The notes below the pieces were generated by a model. That model made no database searches, was not told the DNA's origin, and saw only the letters and a program-made list of their open reading frames with translations. Position numbers and translations under genes: made by a program. From Dyadobacter fermentans (GTDB taxonomy: Bacteria > Bacteroidota > Bacteroidia > Cytophagales > Spirosomataceae): 64,000 bases of DNA. Location: the NCBI RefSeq assembly GCF_019924045.1, contig NZ_JAHXBN010000007.1, positions 248,001-312,000 on the forward strand. The letters are read 5' to 3'. Numbering within the stretch: the first letter of the stretch is position 1; every line of letters starts with the position of its first letter. Below are positions 8,240-16,669 of the stretch, piece after piece.

Positions 8240-10198
8240 ATGAATAAGATTGCTACTTTGTTTTTTGCTTTTTTATGGATCTCCCATTCGATAACTGCCC
8301 AGGATGCGGAAGAGGCAAAAGTTTTTTCGGGCAAAGACGACTCCGCCAAAGTAATCCGGATCGCAAACTACGCCTATAAGTTTGTGGATTCAGATAAGCA
8401 AAAGGCGGCGCGCTTGTATGATGAGCTGATGCGCCTCAGCAAAAAGCTGGATTACCCGTACTGGTCGGGGATGGTTTGGTTTAACCGCGGGTATATGAAT
8501 GCCAAGGCTGCACATGATGCGGAAGCCATACGGAATTTTGATTCGGCTACCGTATATTTAAAGCAAACGGACCGGGTAGATATGGAGGCGTACAGCCATT
8601 TGAATATCGGTGCGATAGCAGAGAGGCTCGGTAAAATTGATGAAAAAGTCAGCCGGATTTCGAAGGCGATCCAACTCCTGCAAAACACGAAATACCAGGA
8701 CATCCTCGCGAACGCGTATAGTGCCATGGGTGTGTTGTTTTTCAACCTCGACGAATACGACAAGGGGTTGATGTACTTTCAAAAAGGTGCGAAGACCGCG
8801 AGGCAGGCCAAAGACACCTCGACGCTGGTGGAGACGCTGTATGGAATGACAAACTGCCTGTCGTCGCAGGGGAAATTTCCCGAAGCCTTAACGCATGCCA
8901 ATGAAGCGGTTCGCCTGGCGACGCTGCGCGGGAATGACTATACTTTGTGCGTCGCCCATAACAGCAAGGCCGAGCTGTACCGCAAATGGGGCAAGGCTGG
9001 TTTATGCATCGAACACGCCCGGCAAGTGCTGCAATACGCGACCGCGAACAACGACGTGCAGTACCAGCTGATCGGCACGATGGGGCTGGCCGATGGTTAT
9101 CGCCTTGCGCGGAATTTCCGGGAAAGCATCCGGTATTATAACAGGGCATTGCAACTGGGTAAGGAAAAGGACGTGGTGATCCAGCTCGACGATATTTACA
9201 AGGGCCTGTCGGAGGCCCATGAGCACCTCCATGACAATGGGCCGGCTTTGGACTACTATAAAAAATACATCGTTTACCGCGACAGTGCCAGCAACGAAAA
9301 AATCAAGAAAAATGCCGCAGAACTGGAAGTGAAATATCAAACGGCCGAAAAGGAGAAAGTGTTGTCACAGAATAAATTGCAATTGGCAAAAAAGGATTTG
9401 CAGCTACAAAAAAGCCGCAGCTATATCTACTACGCTTTGGGCGCTTTCGTGCTGGTATCATTGGTTGCGATCCTGCTCTACTTGCAATCGAGGTATAAAA
9501 AACTGTCGCATGCGAGGGAATTAGAGTCGATGCAGCAGCAGAAGGAACTGCAATTGCTGCAGGCGCTCATGCAGGGAGAAGAAAAGGAGCGCAGCCGCAT
9601 AGCCAAGGACTTGCACGATGGTGTGGCGGGCATGCTGGCCGCGGTGAAAATGCATCTGAGCAGCACCGAATCGGCCGACGGGCTTTTGCAGGAAGAAGGT
9701 TACCGGCAGGGTATGAACCTGCTGAATGAGGCCACCGAGGAAATCCGGAAAACTTCGCACAACCTGATGCCGGAAGTACTGCTGCGGCATGGATTGGACA
9801 TTGCGCTCGGCCGCTATTGCGAGCGGGTCAGCAATAGCAGAGGGCTGAAAATCCAGTATGATTCGTGGGGGGACATCGACCGGTTTGCGGATAGTTTTGA
9901 ATTGTCGGTGTATCGCATCGTCCAGGAACTACTCAACAATGTGATGAAACACTCGAAGGCTACCCAAGGAATGGTGCAGCTCACCCAGCAGGACAACCTT
10001 CTTTCGATTTCCATTGAAGACAACGGGGTAGGATTGGGGGCGGGAGACGACGCGACGGACGGAATGGGGCTGCATAGCCTCCAAAGTCGCGTTAAAGCCA
10101 TGAACGGGAAAATCGACATCAGGGAATCGGAGGAGCATGGTTTCGCGGCGTACCTGGAATTTGAGGTATTGAATATAAAAAGGGAAATAGCCGTATGA
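8240..10198 (+). CDS. TPR-repeat sensor histidine kinase (HisKA_3/NarL-partner type)
   Basis: This 652-residue membrane kinase has a signal sequence at residues 1-21 and a periplasmic array of tetratricopeptide-like helices (about 35-340; for example YDKGLMYFQKGAKTA). A coiled coil (about 355-390) and one transmembrane helix (about 395-415) follow. The cytoplasmic dimerisation/phosphoacceptor helix reads SRIAKDLHDGVAGML, with His near 459. The C-terminal HATPase has NNVMKHSKA and DGMGLHSLQSRV motifs. This is the DesK/NarX-like class that phosphorylates LuxR-type regulators. An upstream TTG in frame overlaps the promoter, so the ATG at 8240 is chosen. The stop overlaps the next start by four bases (ATGA), which indicates translational coupling. 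The stimulus is unknown; TPRs suggest a protein or peptide ligand. Confidence 0.93.
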   Translation: MNKIATLFFAFLWISHSITAQDAEEAKVFSGKDDSAKVIRIANYAYKFVDSDKQKAARLYDELMRLSKKLDYPYWSGMVWFNRGYMNAKAAHDAEAIRNFDSATVYLKQTDRVDMEAYSHLNIGAIAERLGKIDEKVSRISKAIQLLQNTKYQDILANAYSAMGVLFFNLDEYDKGLMYFQKGAKTARQAKDTSTLVETLYGMTNCLSSQGKFPEALTHANEAVRLATLRGNDYTLCVAHNSKAELYRKWGKAGLCIEHARQVLQYATANNDVQYQLIGTMGLADGYRLARNFRESIRYYNRALQLGKEKDVVIQLDDIYKGLSEAHEHLHDNGPALDYYKKYIVYRDSASNEKIKKNAAELEVKYQTAEKEKVLSQNKLQLAKKDLQLQKSRSYIYYALGAFVLVSLVAILLYLQSRYKKLSHARELESMQQQKELQLLQALMQGEEKERSRIAKDLHDGVAGMLAAVKMHLSSTESADGLLQEEGYRQGMNLLNEATEEIRKTSHNLMPEVLLRHGLDIALGRYCERVSNSRGLKIQYDSWGDIDRFADSFELSVYRIVQELLNNVMKHSKATQGMVQLTQQDNLLSISIEDNGVGLGAGDDATDGMGLHSLQSRVKAMNGKIDIRESEEHGFAAYLEFEVLNIKREIAV

Positions 10199-10836
10199 AA
10201 AAAATAGAAGTGGCGATTATCGACGACCATGAAGTGGTGATAGATGGCCTGGTGGCCATGCTTTCCAGCTCTGAGGTGCTGCAAATAACCTATACGACGC
10301 AAAGCGGGAGAGAACTGCTCGGCTATTTGGAGACGACAGCGCCCGATGTGCTGCTGATGGACATTCAAATGCCTGAAATCAGCGGTATCGAGTTATGCAG
10401 GCAGGTATTGCAGCAGCAGCCGAAGGTAAATATTATCGCTTTCAGCAGTTTTGACGATTCCAGCTACGTGAAGAATGTCATGCGCAAGGGTGCCAAAGGT
10501 TACCTGCTCAAAAATTCCGATAAGCAGACGATCATCCGGGCGATCGAGCGTGTGGCGGGCGGGGAGGAGTTTTTGGATGATAAAATCAAGAATATCCTCT
10601 TGCAGGAAACCATTACTGGGCAGCGCCGCTCTATCTATGAAATACCTCTTACCAAGAGGGAAAAGGAACTGGTGACGCTGATCGCGGACGGGCATTCCAG
10701 TCAGGAAATTGCGGACAAATTATACATCAGCCTCAGGACCGTCGAAACACACCGGCTGAACATCAATCAGAAAATGGGGGTGAAAAATACGGCCGGTCTC
10801 TTGAAGGAAGCTATCAAGAGAGGGCTGATTGATTGA
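10195..10836 (+). CDS. NarL/LuxR-family response regulator
   Basis: This 213-residue cytoplasmic regulator has a receiver domain with acidic residues DD at 10-11, phosphoacceptor Asp56 in LLMDIQMPE, and the conserved Lys in GYLLKNSDK. A LuxR-type helix-turn-helix follows (LTKREKELVTLIADG, then SLRTVETHRLNINQKMGV). It is translationally coupled to the kinase upstream and is its obvious partner. Its targets cannot be read from the window. They may lie elsewhere, because the next gene downstream has its own regulator type and starts 108 bases later. Confidence 0.95.
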   Translation: MKKIEVAIIDDHEVVIDGLVAMLSSSEVLQITYTTQSGRELLGYLETTAPDVLLMDIQMPEISGIELCRQVLQQQPKVNIIAFSSFDDSSYVKNVMRKGAKGYLLKNSDKQTIIRAIERVAGGEEFLDDKIKNILLQETITGQRRSIYEIPLTKREKELVTLIADGHSSQEIADKLYISLRTVETHRLNINQKMGVKNTAGLLKEAIKRGLID

Positions 10837-10943
10837 TTTTGACTTTCATCCGAACGCCGGACATTCTTCCACAAGGCCAGTTGCGGATATATTGGTAAAG
10901 TTCAGTTAATTTGGAACTTGTATTAATCCATTACGCACGCCCA

Positions 10944-11690
10944 ATGAAACCCAAGTTTCAAAGCATTAGCAGTGAAATCATCGAAAGGATCAAATCCGGC
11001 GAATTACAGCCGGGCGACAAAATTCCGTCGGAGAATGATCTTATCAAAAACTACAAGGTGAGCAACACTACGGCCCGGAAAAGCCTGCTGGAAATCGAGA
11101 ACCAGGGTTGGGCGAGGCGTATTAAGGGAAAGGGGACTTTCGTGCTGAACCGGACGGTGGGGCATCACCTGATCCGCACGCTGGGGTCGATCAATGCGAC
11201 GCGGCGCGGGTTTCACGAGAGTCTGATTGCCGAAGGCTTCGAACCGCACAATGTAGTGCTGGAAAAAACGGTGCTCGACGACGGGATTTCCTCGGAAATA
11301 GGAGGGAAGCATTTCATTATGGACGGCCCGGTGCTGAAAATCCACCAGCTGAGGTACGCCGACGATGAGATTATCAAGGATGAGATCAAGTATATTTCAC
11401 TCGCTCTCTGTCCGAAGATCAACCGGATGCCTACGGAAATCTCTTATTTTAAAGTATACGAAAATACCTACCATCTCAGGATCGACGAGGTGAAGCAGAC
11501 GCTGAGCACGGAAATCGTGCAGCCTGGCTCGGAGCTGGATAATTTTGACTTGTCGGCAGCCACCCCGATGTTCATCCTCGACAGTGCCGTGATATGCACG
11601 GATGGTGAAGTCGTGGAAATCGAAAGATCGTTTTACCGCGGCGACAAGTACAAATTCGCCATCAGCGCCAACCCCGATTACCACGACTAG
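10944..11690 (+). CDS. GntR-family transcriptional regulator with UTRA domain
   Basis: This 248-residue repressor-type protein has an N-terminal winged helix (LQPGDKIPSENDLIKNY and NTTARKSLLEIENQGW, about residues 18-70). A UTRA ligand-binding domain (about 90-245) is the kind that binds sugars or sugar phosphates in the HutC subfamily. An earlier TTG at 10911 in frame is ignored because an ATG at 10944 precedes the conserved start. It converges on the SGNH hydrolase with a gap of only six bases, so it belongs physically to the sugar-utilisation locus to its right. It is a good candidate to bind the shared box found before the transporter and isomerase genes. The element TTAATTTG at 10906-10913 is a weak promoter candidate. 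Confidence 0.9.
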   Translation: MKPKFQSISSEIIERIKSGELQPGDKIPSENDLIKNYKVSNTTARKSLLEIENQGWARRIKGKGTFVLNRTVGHHLIRTLGSINATRRGFHESLIAEGFEPHNVVLEKTVLDDGISSEIGGKHFIMDGPVLKIHQLRYADDEIIKDEIKYISLALCPKINRMPTEISYFKVYENTYHLRIDEVKQTLSTEIVQPGSELDNFDLSAATPMFILDSAVICTDGEVVEIERSFYRGDKYKFAISANPDYHD

Positions 11691-11696
11691 CCGATA

Positions 11697-12398
11697 TCAG
11701 AAAAAATAAGGCATGATCCTGTCCACGATCATCGTGTGTCCTTTTTCATTGGGGTGGTTGATCGACGACATGACTTCTTTGAGCTTACCTTCTCTCACAA
11801 CTTTTTGAAAATCAATGTAAGGATCCGCCAGGCCGGTGCCGTATTGCCTGGCCAGCTCGCGGATTTGCGCTGCATACGGGTCCAGCGGGTTCGAAGGGTC
11901 GGCAATGTCGATGCGTTGATCGGGAGAAGGCGTTACCAGGATCACCTTGATATTCCTGGCCTGTGCCGTTTGGATCATCTTTTCCAATGCCTCACGGGTT
12001 TTATCGAGCGGTTGAAAACGGTCGTTCAATGCATAATCGATGAAGACCACGTCGGGCTGGTGGGGCAGTACTTCGGCCTCGAAGCGTTTGGCACCGCTGG
12101 GGGAACTCTCGCCGCCGATGGCCGTAACGATCACATTCACCACGGCATAAGGATAGTGCCCCTTTAACGCTTTCAGGAACAGGTTCGGGTACGATTCCAG
12201 CGTATGCACCTCGTGGTTATCCCAATACCCCGCCGGCACCGAATGCCCGTGGAATACGATATTCACGCGGCGGCTCTTCGGCCACTGTGTACGAAGCTCC
12301 CGCTTCACGCTCGACAAGTAAGAAGTGTCGGCGACTTGCGCGACGACGTTGGCAACGACCATTGCGGTCAGGAAAAAGGCGGAAAGGCATTTTAGCAT
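11697..12398 (-). CDS. Secreted SGNH/GDSL-family hydrolase
   Basis: This 233-residue protein has an N-terminal signal sequence (LSAFFLTAMVVANVVA, cut near residue 20). SGNH blocks are visible: FHGHSVPAG with the nucleophile Ser53, Gly95 in AIGGESS, Asn125 in DYALND, and His215 in NHPNEKGH. The Asp that normally sits three residues before the catalytic His appears to be Ser212, so the triad may be incomplete or use another residue. SGNH enzymes near SusC/SusD pairs are usually carbohydrate esterases that remove acetyl or similar groups from glycans. It is the last gene of the minus-strand sugar locus and is separated from the gene before it by the minisatellite at 12419-12683. Confidence 0.8.
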   Translation of the reverse strand: MLKCLSAFFLTAMVVANVVAQVADTSYLSSVKRELRTQWPKSRRVNIVFHGHSVPAGYWDNHEVHTLESYPNLFLKALKGHYPYAVVNVIVTAIGGESSPSGAKRFEAEVLPHQPDVVFIDYALNDRFQPLDKTREALEKMIQTAQARNIKVILVTPSPDQRIDIADPSNPLDPYAAQIRELARQYGTGLADPYIDFQKVVREGKLKEVMSSINHPNEKGHTMIVDRIMPYFF

Positions 12399-12418
12399 GG
12401 GCGGTCAGGTCAGAGGTC

Positions 12419-12598
12419 GTCAAGTGTTGTCAGGGGTGGTCAAGTGTTGTCAGGAATGGTCAGGGGTTGTCAGGAATAGTCAGGGGTTGTCAGGGGTGGT
12501 CAAGTGTTGTCAGGAATGGTCAGGGGTTGTCAGGAATAGTCAGGGGTTGTCAGGAGTGGTCAAGTGTTGTCAGGAATAGTCAGGAGTAGTCAGGGGTT
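12419..12598. repeat. 10-bp minisatellite, 18 contiguous copies with a 60-bp higher-order unit
   Basis: Eighteen in-register copies of a 10-mer of form GTCARGNRTN (variants GTCAGGGGTT, GTCAGGAATG, GTCAGGAATA, GTCAAGTGTT) fill the region without spacers. A six-copy block at 12439-12498 is repeated at 12499-12558 with a single difference at 12555. This points to recent duplication of a 60-bp unit. The array lies in the 5' region of the SGNH gene. Confidence 0.95.
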
Positions 12599-12613
12599 TA
12601 TCATAAATATCAC

Positions 12614-12683
12614 GTCGGCAGTCGATGGTCGATGGTCGATGGTCGATGGTCGGCAGTCGGCTGTCGGCCGTCAGCCGTCGAAC
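12614..12683. repeat. 7-bp tandem repeat, about ten copies
   Basis: Units of GTCGRNN follow each other: one GTCGGCA, four exact GTCGATG copies (12621-12648), then GTCGGCA, GTCGGCT, GTCGGCC, GTCAGCC and GTCGAAC. It starts 16 bases after the 10-bp array and shares the GTC core. The two arrays may derive from one ancestral motif. Confidence 0.85.
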
Positions 12684-12689
12684 TGCCCC

Positions 12690-15221
12690 CTACCACGACA
12701 CCACCAAGTCCCCCGTAACGCCCTCCACGACATAATGCTTCCCGAATTTCGGATCGCCGGGCTTGAAGGTAATGCGGCCCTCGCGCCATGGGTAGTTGGC
12801 ATTGAGATAAGCATTAAACTGCTCCGGGCTAATGTCCTCATGCGGGTAAATGCGTACCGTCGCGTTTTGCAAGCCGCTGACGCGGTAGCGCTTGGTAATG
12901 CCCATTTCTCCCGAATGCAGCTCTCTGAGCGACACAATACCCTCATCCTGCTCCACAAATACCCGCGATTCACGGTTCCAGGAGGTAGGCATGCTGTACA
13001 CCGAGCGCCCTTTGTCGAGCTTGGTATCGAGCCCGTTCAGCAACGGTGCTCCCTGCGGAAATCGGAATTTATTGCGGATGGTGGTGTTGGGATTATAACC
13101 GGAAAAAATGAATGCATTGTTGCTCCGCGAAACGGTCAGCACCGGATTTTTCACGCCGGGATCCTCTTTGGCAATGCCGAGGTCGATCCCGAACTCCTGC
13201 AAGGCGTAGCGAAGCAGAAGCGGGCCGGTGAATAGCTGCGAAGGATCGTCGGGTGTCAGCAGTTTGCCGCCCGTGAACTTGCTGGAATTCGTCCCGCGGA
13301 TATACACCACTTTCCCGCCGTTCCATTCCTTTCGCTCCCTAACCCAGGCCACGTCGCGTTTTTGACTTCCCTGGCTCATTTGCGAGAGGATTTTGGTAAA
13401 AGCATCCTTGGGATTCTGAATCCGCGTAGCCACGCCGCCGCCGGAAAACAATGCGCTATGGACAATCTTGCCGGGATAGGGGCGCTGCATTTCGTCGCCG
13501 GTGTACACAGTGGTGATCTTGAACTCGCCTTCCAGCGGAGCTGTATTTTGCAGGTTGAGCAGGTCCAGAAAGGCCTTGCCGGCATGCCCCGCCGGGCCGT
13601 AAACCATGAGCTTTCCGCCATTTTCAACGAATGCGATCAGTGCCTTTTCAAGCGGTGATTCCGCTTCGGGCACAACACTCAGCAGCACCGATTCCTTGAA
13701 ACGTGCCGGATTTTTCCCTATCACCTTTTGAAAAGAACCGGTGGAAATGACGGTATTGACGGGCAGCCCGTTGTTCACTGCCTGGCGAACGAGCCAATCG
13801 CCGTAATAGATTTCCGGCAACCTGTCTTTGTGGCGGAAGGCCCAGTCGTAATACTCGTCGAACGGGTACACCCACACGAGCGGCCCGGGCGCGGTAGGCG
13901 CGTCGTAGCGGGCTTTCAGGATGTGCGGTGTCACCTCGTCGGGCACCTGGGTAGGCATGTTTCCAAAGGAATCGTCGATACTCAGGAAATTGAGGTGGCT
14001 CGGCAGTTTGACTTCTCCTTTTGCATTGATCCGCGACACGGCCAGTGGCAGGTAAATGTCGTGCGGTTCACGGCCATAGCGGTCGAGCCAGGGGCTGTTG
14101 ATCCACCACGGGTCGTGGGTGTAATAGCGGAAGAGGTAGCGCTCGTCGGGGAGCTCGGCCATTCTCGACATATAACCCACCATTTCGAGCCCAAAATCAC
14201 CGTCCAGCGCAGCCCAGGGGGAGTTGGGCGGCGGCAGGATGTTCTTATCCTTATAAATGGATTTCAAATCCACGCCGTCACGCGCCAGATCCGCGCCAGC
14301 CGAAAGGTTGGTACCGCGTGTCTGCACCTGGATATCGGGACATTCGGCACGGAAGTATTTCCAGAAATCGGCGATTTTGGAATGGGTAGCGGCCAGTTTT
14401 TCCTGGTCAAACCCCTTACCGTCGAAAATAGCCCCCGTGGACGACCAGCCTTCCACTCCGAAACCAAACCCGTTGCTCAGCCAGATGAAGTCGAAGCCCA
14501 TATCGGTCGTCAGGCGCCTTACCTGCCGCCCCAGAAACGTACCGAACGGTGTGCCCTCGGGAATCCCGTTCGGGAAACCTGCATAGGGCTCGGAATCCGC
14601 TTTGAGCACCGAGTAGCAGCTCACCATCGTGTTATGGCCCATCGCACTGCCGCCGAGGATTTCGCGGTGGCGTTTGTATTTAAAATCGGATTTAGCAAAC
14701 TCCGGCCCGGGATCGAAAGTTTCGCCGACGCGGATAGGTTTGCCCGTCACCCTGCGGCCTTCCTCCTTCAATGCGGATACAATGAATTGCAGGTCGCCAT
14801 AGGTGAATTCCGGCGGGTTTTCGAGGTACAAGTAGGCCCGTTCGTGGATCGAAAGCTCTTTGGGCCCGGAGCCTACCGGGTGCGCAGTATTCGGGTTGCC
14901 GATGTAGCGCGCCCATTCGAGTCGTTGGGCCGGGTCGCCTTTGTATTCGAGGATTTCGGAGCCGTCGCCGGTCCAGAGCATGACGGACACCGTGTCGGCA
15001 TGCCGCAGCATGGAATGCCACTGTGTGAACATCTCGCGGGCGGTCTCACGGATGTAGGCCTTGTCATTCTTCCGGAAGGGTTTCAGGGACACTTCCAGGG
15101 TTATGTTGTTGAACGGCACACCCTTGAGCGTAGAAGGTTGCGGCTGTGCCAGTACTGCCAGCGGCGCCAGCAGCAGCGTAATCCATGCCCGTATATGCTT
15201 TTTTACAATCATCGGTTTCAA
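12690..15221 (-). CDS. Large secreted protein of unknown family, glycoside-hydrolase-like
   Basis: I do not recognise the family of this 843-residue protein. A hydrophobic signal sequence (ITLLLAPLAVLA) is followed by VPFNNITLEVSLKPF. A region of about 400 residues is rich in aromatic and acidic motifs (MGFDFIWLSNGFGFGVEGW, FDEYYDW, YYTHDPWWINSPW), as in a TIM-barrel glycosidase. After that comes a stretch resembling the GATase-like trimerisation domain of family-42-type glycosidases (KALIAFVENGGKLMVYGPAGH), then a beta-sandwich-like tail. It follows SusD with only a few bases between and sits in the same operon as SusC, an SGNH hydrolase and a sugar isomerase. A role in cleaving the glycan imported by this locus is therefore a reasonable inference. 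Catalytic residues were not identified. Confidence 0.6.
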   Translation of the reverse strand: MKPMIVKKHIRAWITLLLAPLAVLAQPQPSTLKGVPFNNITLEVSLKPFRKNDKAYIRETAREMFTQWHSMLRHADTVSVMLWTGDGSEILEYKGDPAQRLEWARYIGNPNTAHPVGSGPKELSIHERAYLYLENPPEFTYGDLQFIVSALKEEGRRVTGKPIRVGETFDPGPEFAKSDFKYKRHREILGGSAMGHNTMVSCYSVLKADSEPYAGFPNGIPEGTPFGTFLGRQVRRLTTDMGFDFIWLSNGFGFGVEGWSSTGAIFDGKGFDQEKLAATHSKIADFWKYFRAECPDIQVQTRGTNLSAGADLARDGVDLKSIYKDKNILPPPNSPWAALDGDFGLEMVGYMSRMAELPDERYLFRYYTHDPWWINSPWLDRYGREPHDIYLPLAVSRINAKGEVKLPSHLNFLSIDDSFGNMPTQVPDEVTPHILKARYDAPTAPGPLVWVYPFDEYYDWAFRHKDRLPEIYYGDWLVRQAVNNGLPVNTVISTGSFQKVIGKNPARFKESVLLSVVPEAESPLEKALIAFVENGGKLMVYGPAGHAGKAFLDLLNLQNTAPLEGEFKITTVYTGDEMQRPYPGKIVHSALFSGGGVATRIQNPKDAFTKILSQMSQGSQKRDVAWVRERKEWNGGKVVYIRGTNSSKFTGGKLLTPDDPSQLFTGPLLLRYALQEFGIDLGIAKEDPGVKNPVLTVSRSNNAFIFSGYNPNTTIRNKFRFPQGAPLLNGLDTKLDKGRSVYSMPTSWNRESRVFVEQDEGIVSLRELHSGEMGITKRYRVSGLQNATVRIYPHEDISPEQFNAYLNANYPWREGRITFKPGDPKFGKHYVVEGVTGDLVVSW

Positions 15222-15224
15222 TGT

Positions 15225-16658
15225 TTAATAGCCCGGATTCTGCCCCAGATTAGGATTAATGTCGATTTCGCGCAGCGGTATCGGCATCAGTACCTCGTGA
15301 TCGGCCACGCTGAAATTCAGTCCGTTGTCTTTGAAATACTGGTTCATTACCGTCTGGTAACGCCCGGTCCGCACAAGATCGAACCACCGGTGACCTTCGA
15401 GGAAAAATTCGAATTTCCTTTCATTTTCAAGGGCCAATGCAAACGCGGCTTTGTCCAAACCTGTTTTCGCGGGCAACCCCGCCCGGCTTCTCACGGTATT
15501 CAGGTAAGTATGCGCATCGGCCGTACTACTGGTTTCGTTGAGTGCTTCTGCGTACATAAGCAGCACGTCGGCATAGCGCAAGGAAGTAAAATTGATACCG
15601 CCGTCCCCGACAATGCCTGTTGTGAAATCCACAAATTTGAGTCCGAAAAGGTCTTTTTCGTATTTGCCGGAGATCAGCTTCACCGAATCACCGATGGAGG
15701 CGGTGCGCCTTAAATCGCCTTTCTCATAGGAGTTTGCCATCTGTCGCGTCGGTAAAACCCGGCCGGCACCCTGCATATTTCCGGGGAACATGCCCACGTC
15801 GAAACGGGACGGCATGAAGATCGTGGAGAATGAATTGCCCTCGCCCACATTACCCGACAGGTACTTTACTTCAAAAACCGATTCCTGCAATTCGTCATTG
15901 CCATTCGTGAACAGCTTTTTATAGTCGGGGTTCAATGCATAGGTTTTCAGGTCGATTACTTCTTTCAAAACTGTTTTGGCCAGGTCAAACTGCCGGGTAG
16001 TGAGATATACTTTACCTAAAAGTGTTTTGGCCGCGCCGGAGGATGCCTGCGATTTGCTCAAACCGCCTATGCCGTTCAGCAAAGTGGCCGATTGGATAAG
16101 ATCCTGGGTAATTACATTGTACACCTCGTCGACCGTCCTCCGTGTCATATCGAATTTCATGATCTCGTCCGGGCTCCTGAATGATACATCCACGATGGGC
16201 ACATTGCCGAACAAGCGCACGAGGTAGAAATAGGCATATGCGCGTAAAAACAGTGCTTCTCCCTTGTACTGGTTCTTTTGAGCGTCGGTCATAGTCACCG
16301 CGTCGAGCCGCGAAAGGATGTTGTTGGACCTGGCGATGGTCGCGAAACTGATGCTCCAAACGGTATTGAGAAAATCGTTGGAGGCGGTCAGGTTCACCTC
16401 GTCGCATTCGGCTTCGGCCACCAGCGGGGAGGTGGATTTAATGTCGGTATTGTCGGTCGTGAGGTCGCCCAGGTCGATCAGCGCCGTGTTATGCAAACCT
16501 TGCAGGCCGGCATAATTGCCGACCAATGCGGTTTCAAAGTCTTTGGGGCTCTTGTAAAATGAGTTTTCACTAATCTGATATTCCGGCTGTAAATTCAGGA
16601 AATCGGAGCAGGAGCTTGCGGTCACCGCGATGAGGATGTATAGAATGTACTTTTTCAT
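15225..16658 (-). CDS. SusD/RagB-family outer-membrane lipoprotein
   Basis: This 477-residue surface lipoprotein has a short signal with lipobox ASSC (Cys near residue 17), followed by SDFLNLQPEYQISENSFYKS, the classic RagB/SusD N-terminus. The C-terminal part has LRYADVLLMYAEALNE and ERKFEFFLEGHRWFDLVRTG, and it ends in LGQNPGY, all hallmarks of canonical SusD proteins. It binds glycan at the cell surface together with the SusC protein encoded 11 bases upstream, and is followed almost directly by the secreted GH-like gene. Confidence 0.95.
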   Translation of the reverse strand: MKKYILYILIAVTASSCSDFLNLQPEYQISENSFYKSPKDFETALVGNYAGLQGLHNTALIDLGDLTTDNTDIKSTSPLVAEAECDEVNLTASNDFLNTVWSISFATIARSNNILSRLDAVTMTDAQKNQYKGEALFLRAYAYFYLVRLFGNVPIVDVSFRSPDEIMKFDMTRRTVDEVYNVITQDLIQSATLLNGIGGLSKSQASSGAAKTLLGKVYLTTRQFDLAKTVLKEVIDLKTYALNPDYKKLFTNGNDELQESVFEVKYLSGNVGEGNSFSTIFMPSRFDVGMFPGNMQGAGRVLPTRQMANSYEKGDLRRTASIGDSVKLISGKYEKDLFGLKFVDFTTGIVGDGGINFTSLRYADVLLMYAEALNETSSTADAHTYLNTVRSRAGLPAKTGLDKAAFALALENERKFEFFLEGHRWFDLVRTGRYQTVMNQYFKDNGLNFSVADHEVLMPIPLREIDINPNLGQNPGY

Positions 16659-16669
16659 GGGTAATGCAT

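Noticed and set aside
12287..12589. Open frames reading through the 10-bp repeat
   Set aside because: The repeat simply yields periodic peptide (GVVRNSQGLS-like) in any frame; it overlaps the SGNH start and has no start-site support.
12419..12598. CRISPR array
   Set aside because: Units are only 10 bases, contiguous, with no unique spacers, and no cas genes are present.
13728..15713. 661-codon open frame on the + strand
   Set aside because: It lies antisense to the GH-like and SusD genes, has no recognisable domain and the residue pattern of a shadow frame (His, Arg and Val rich).
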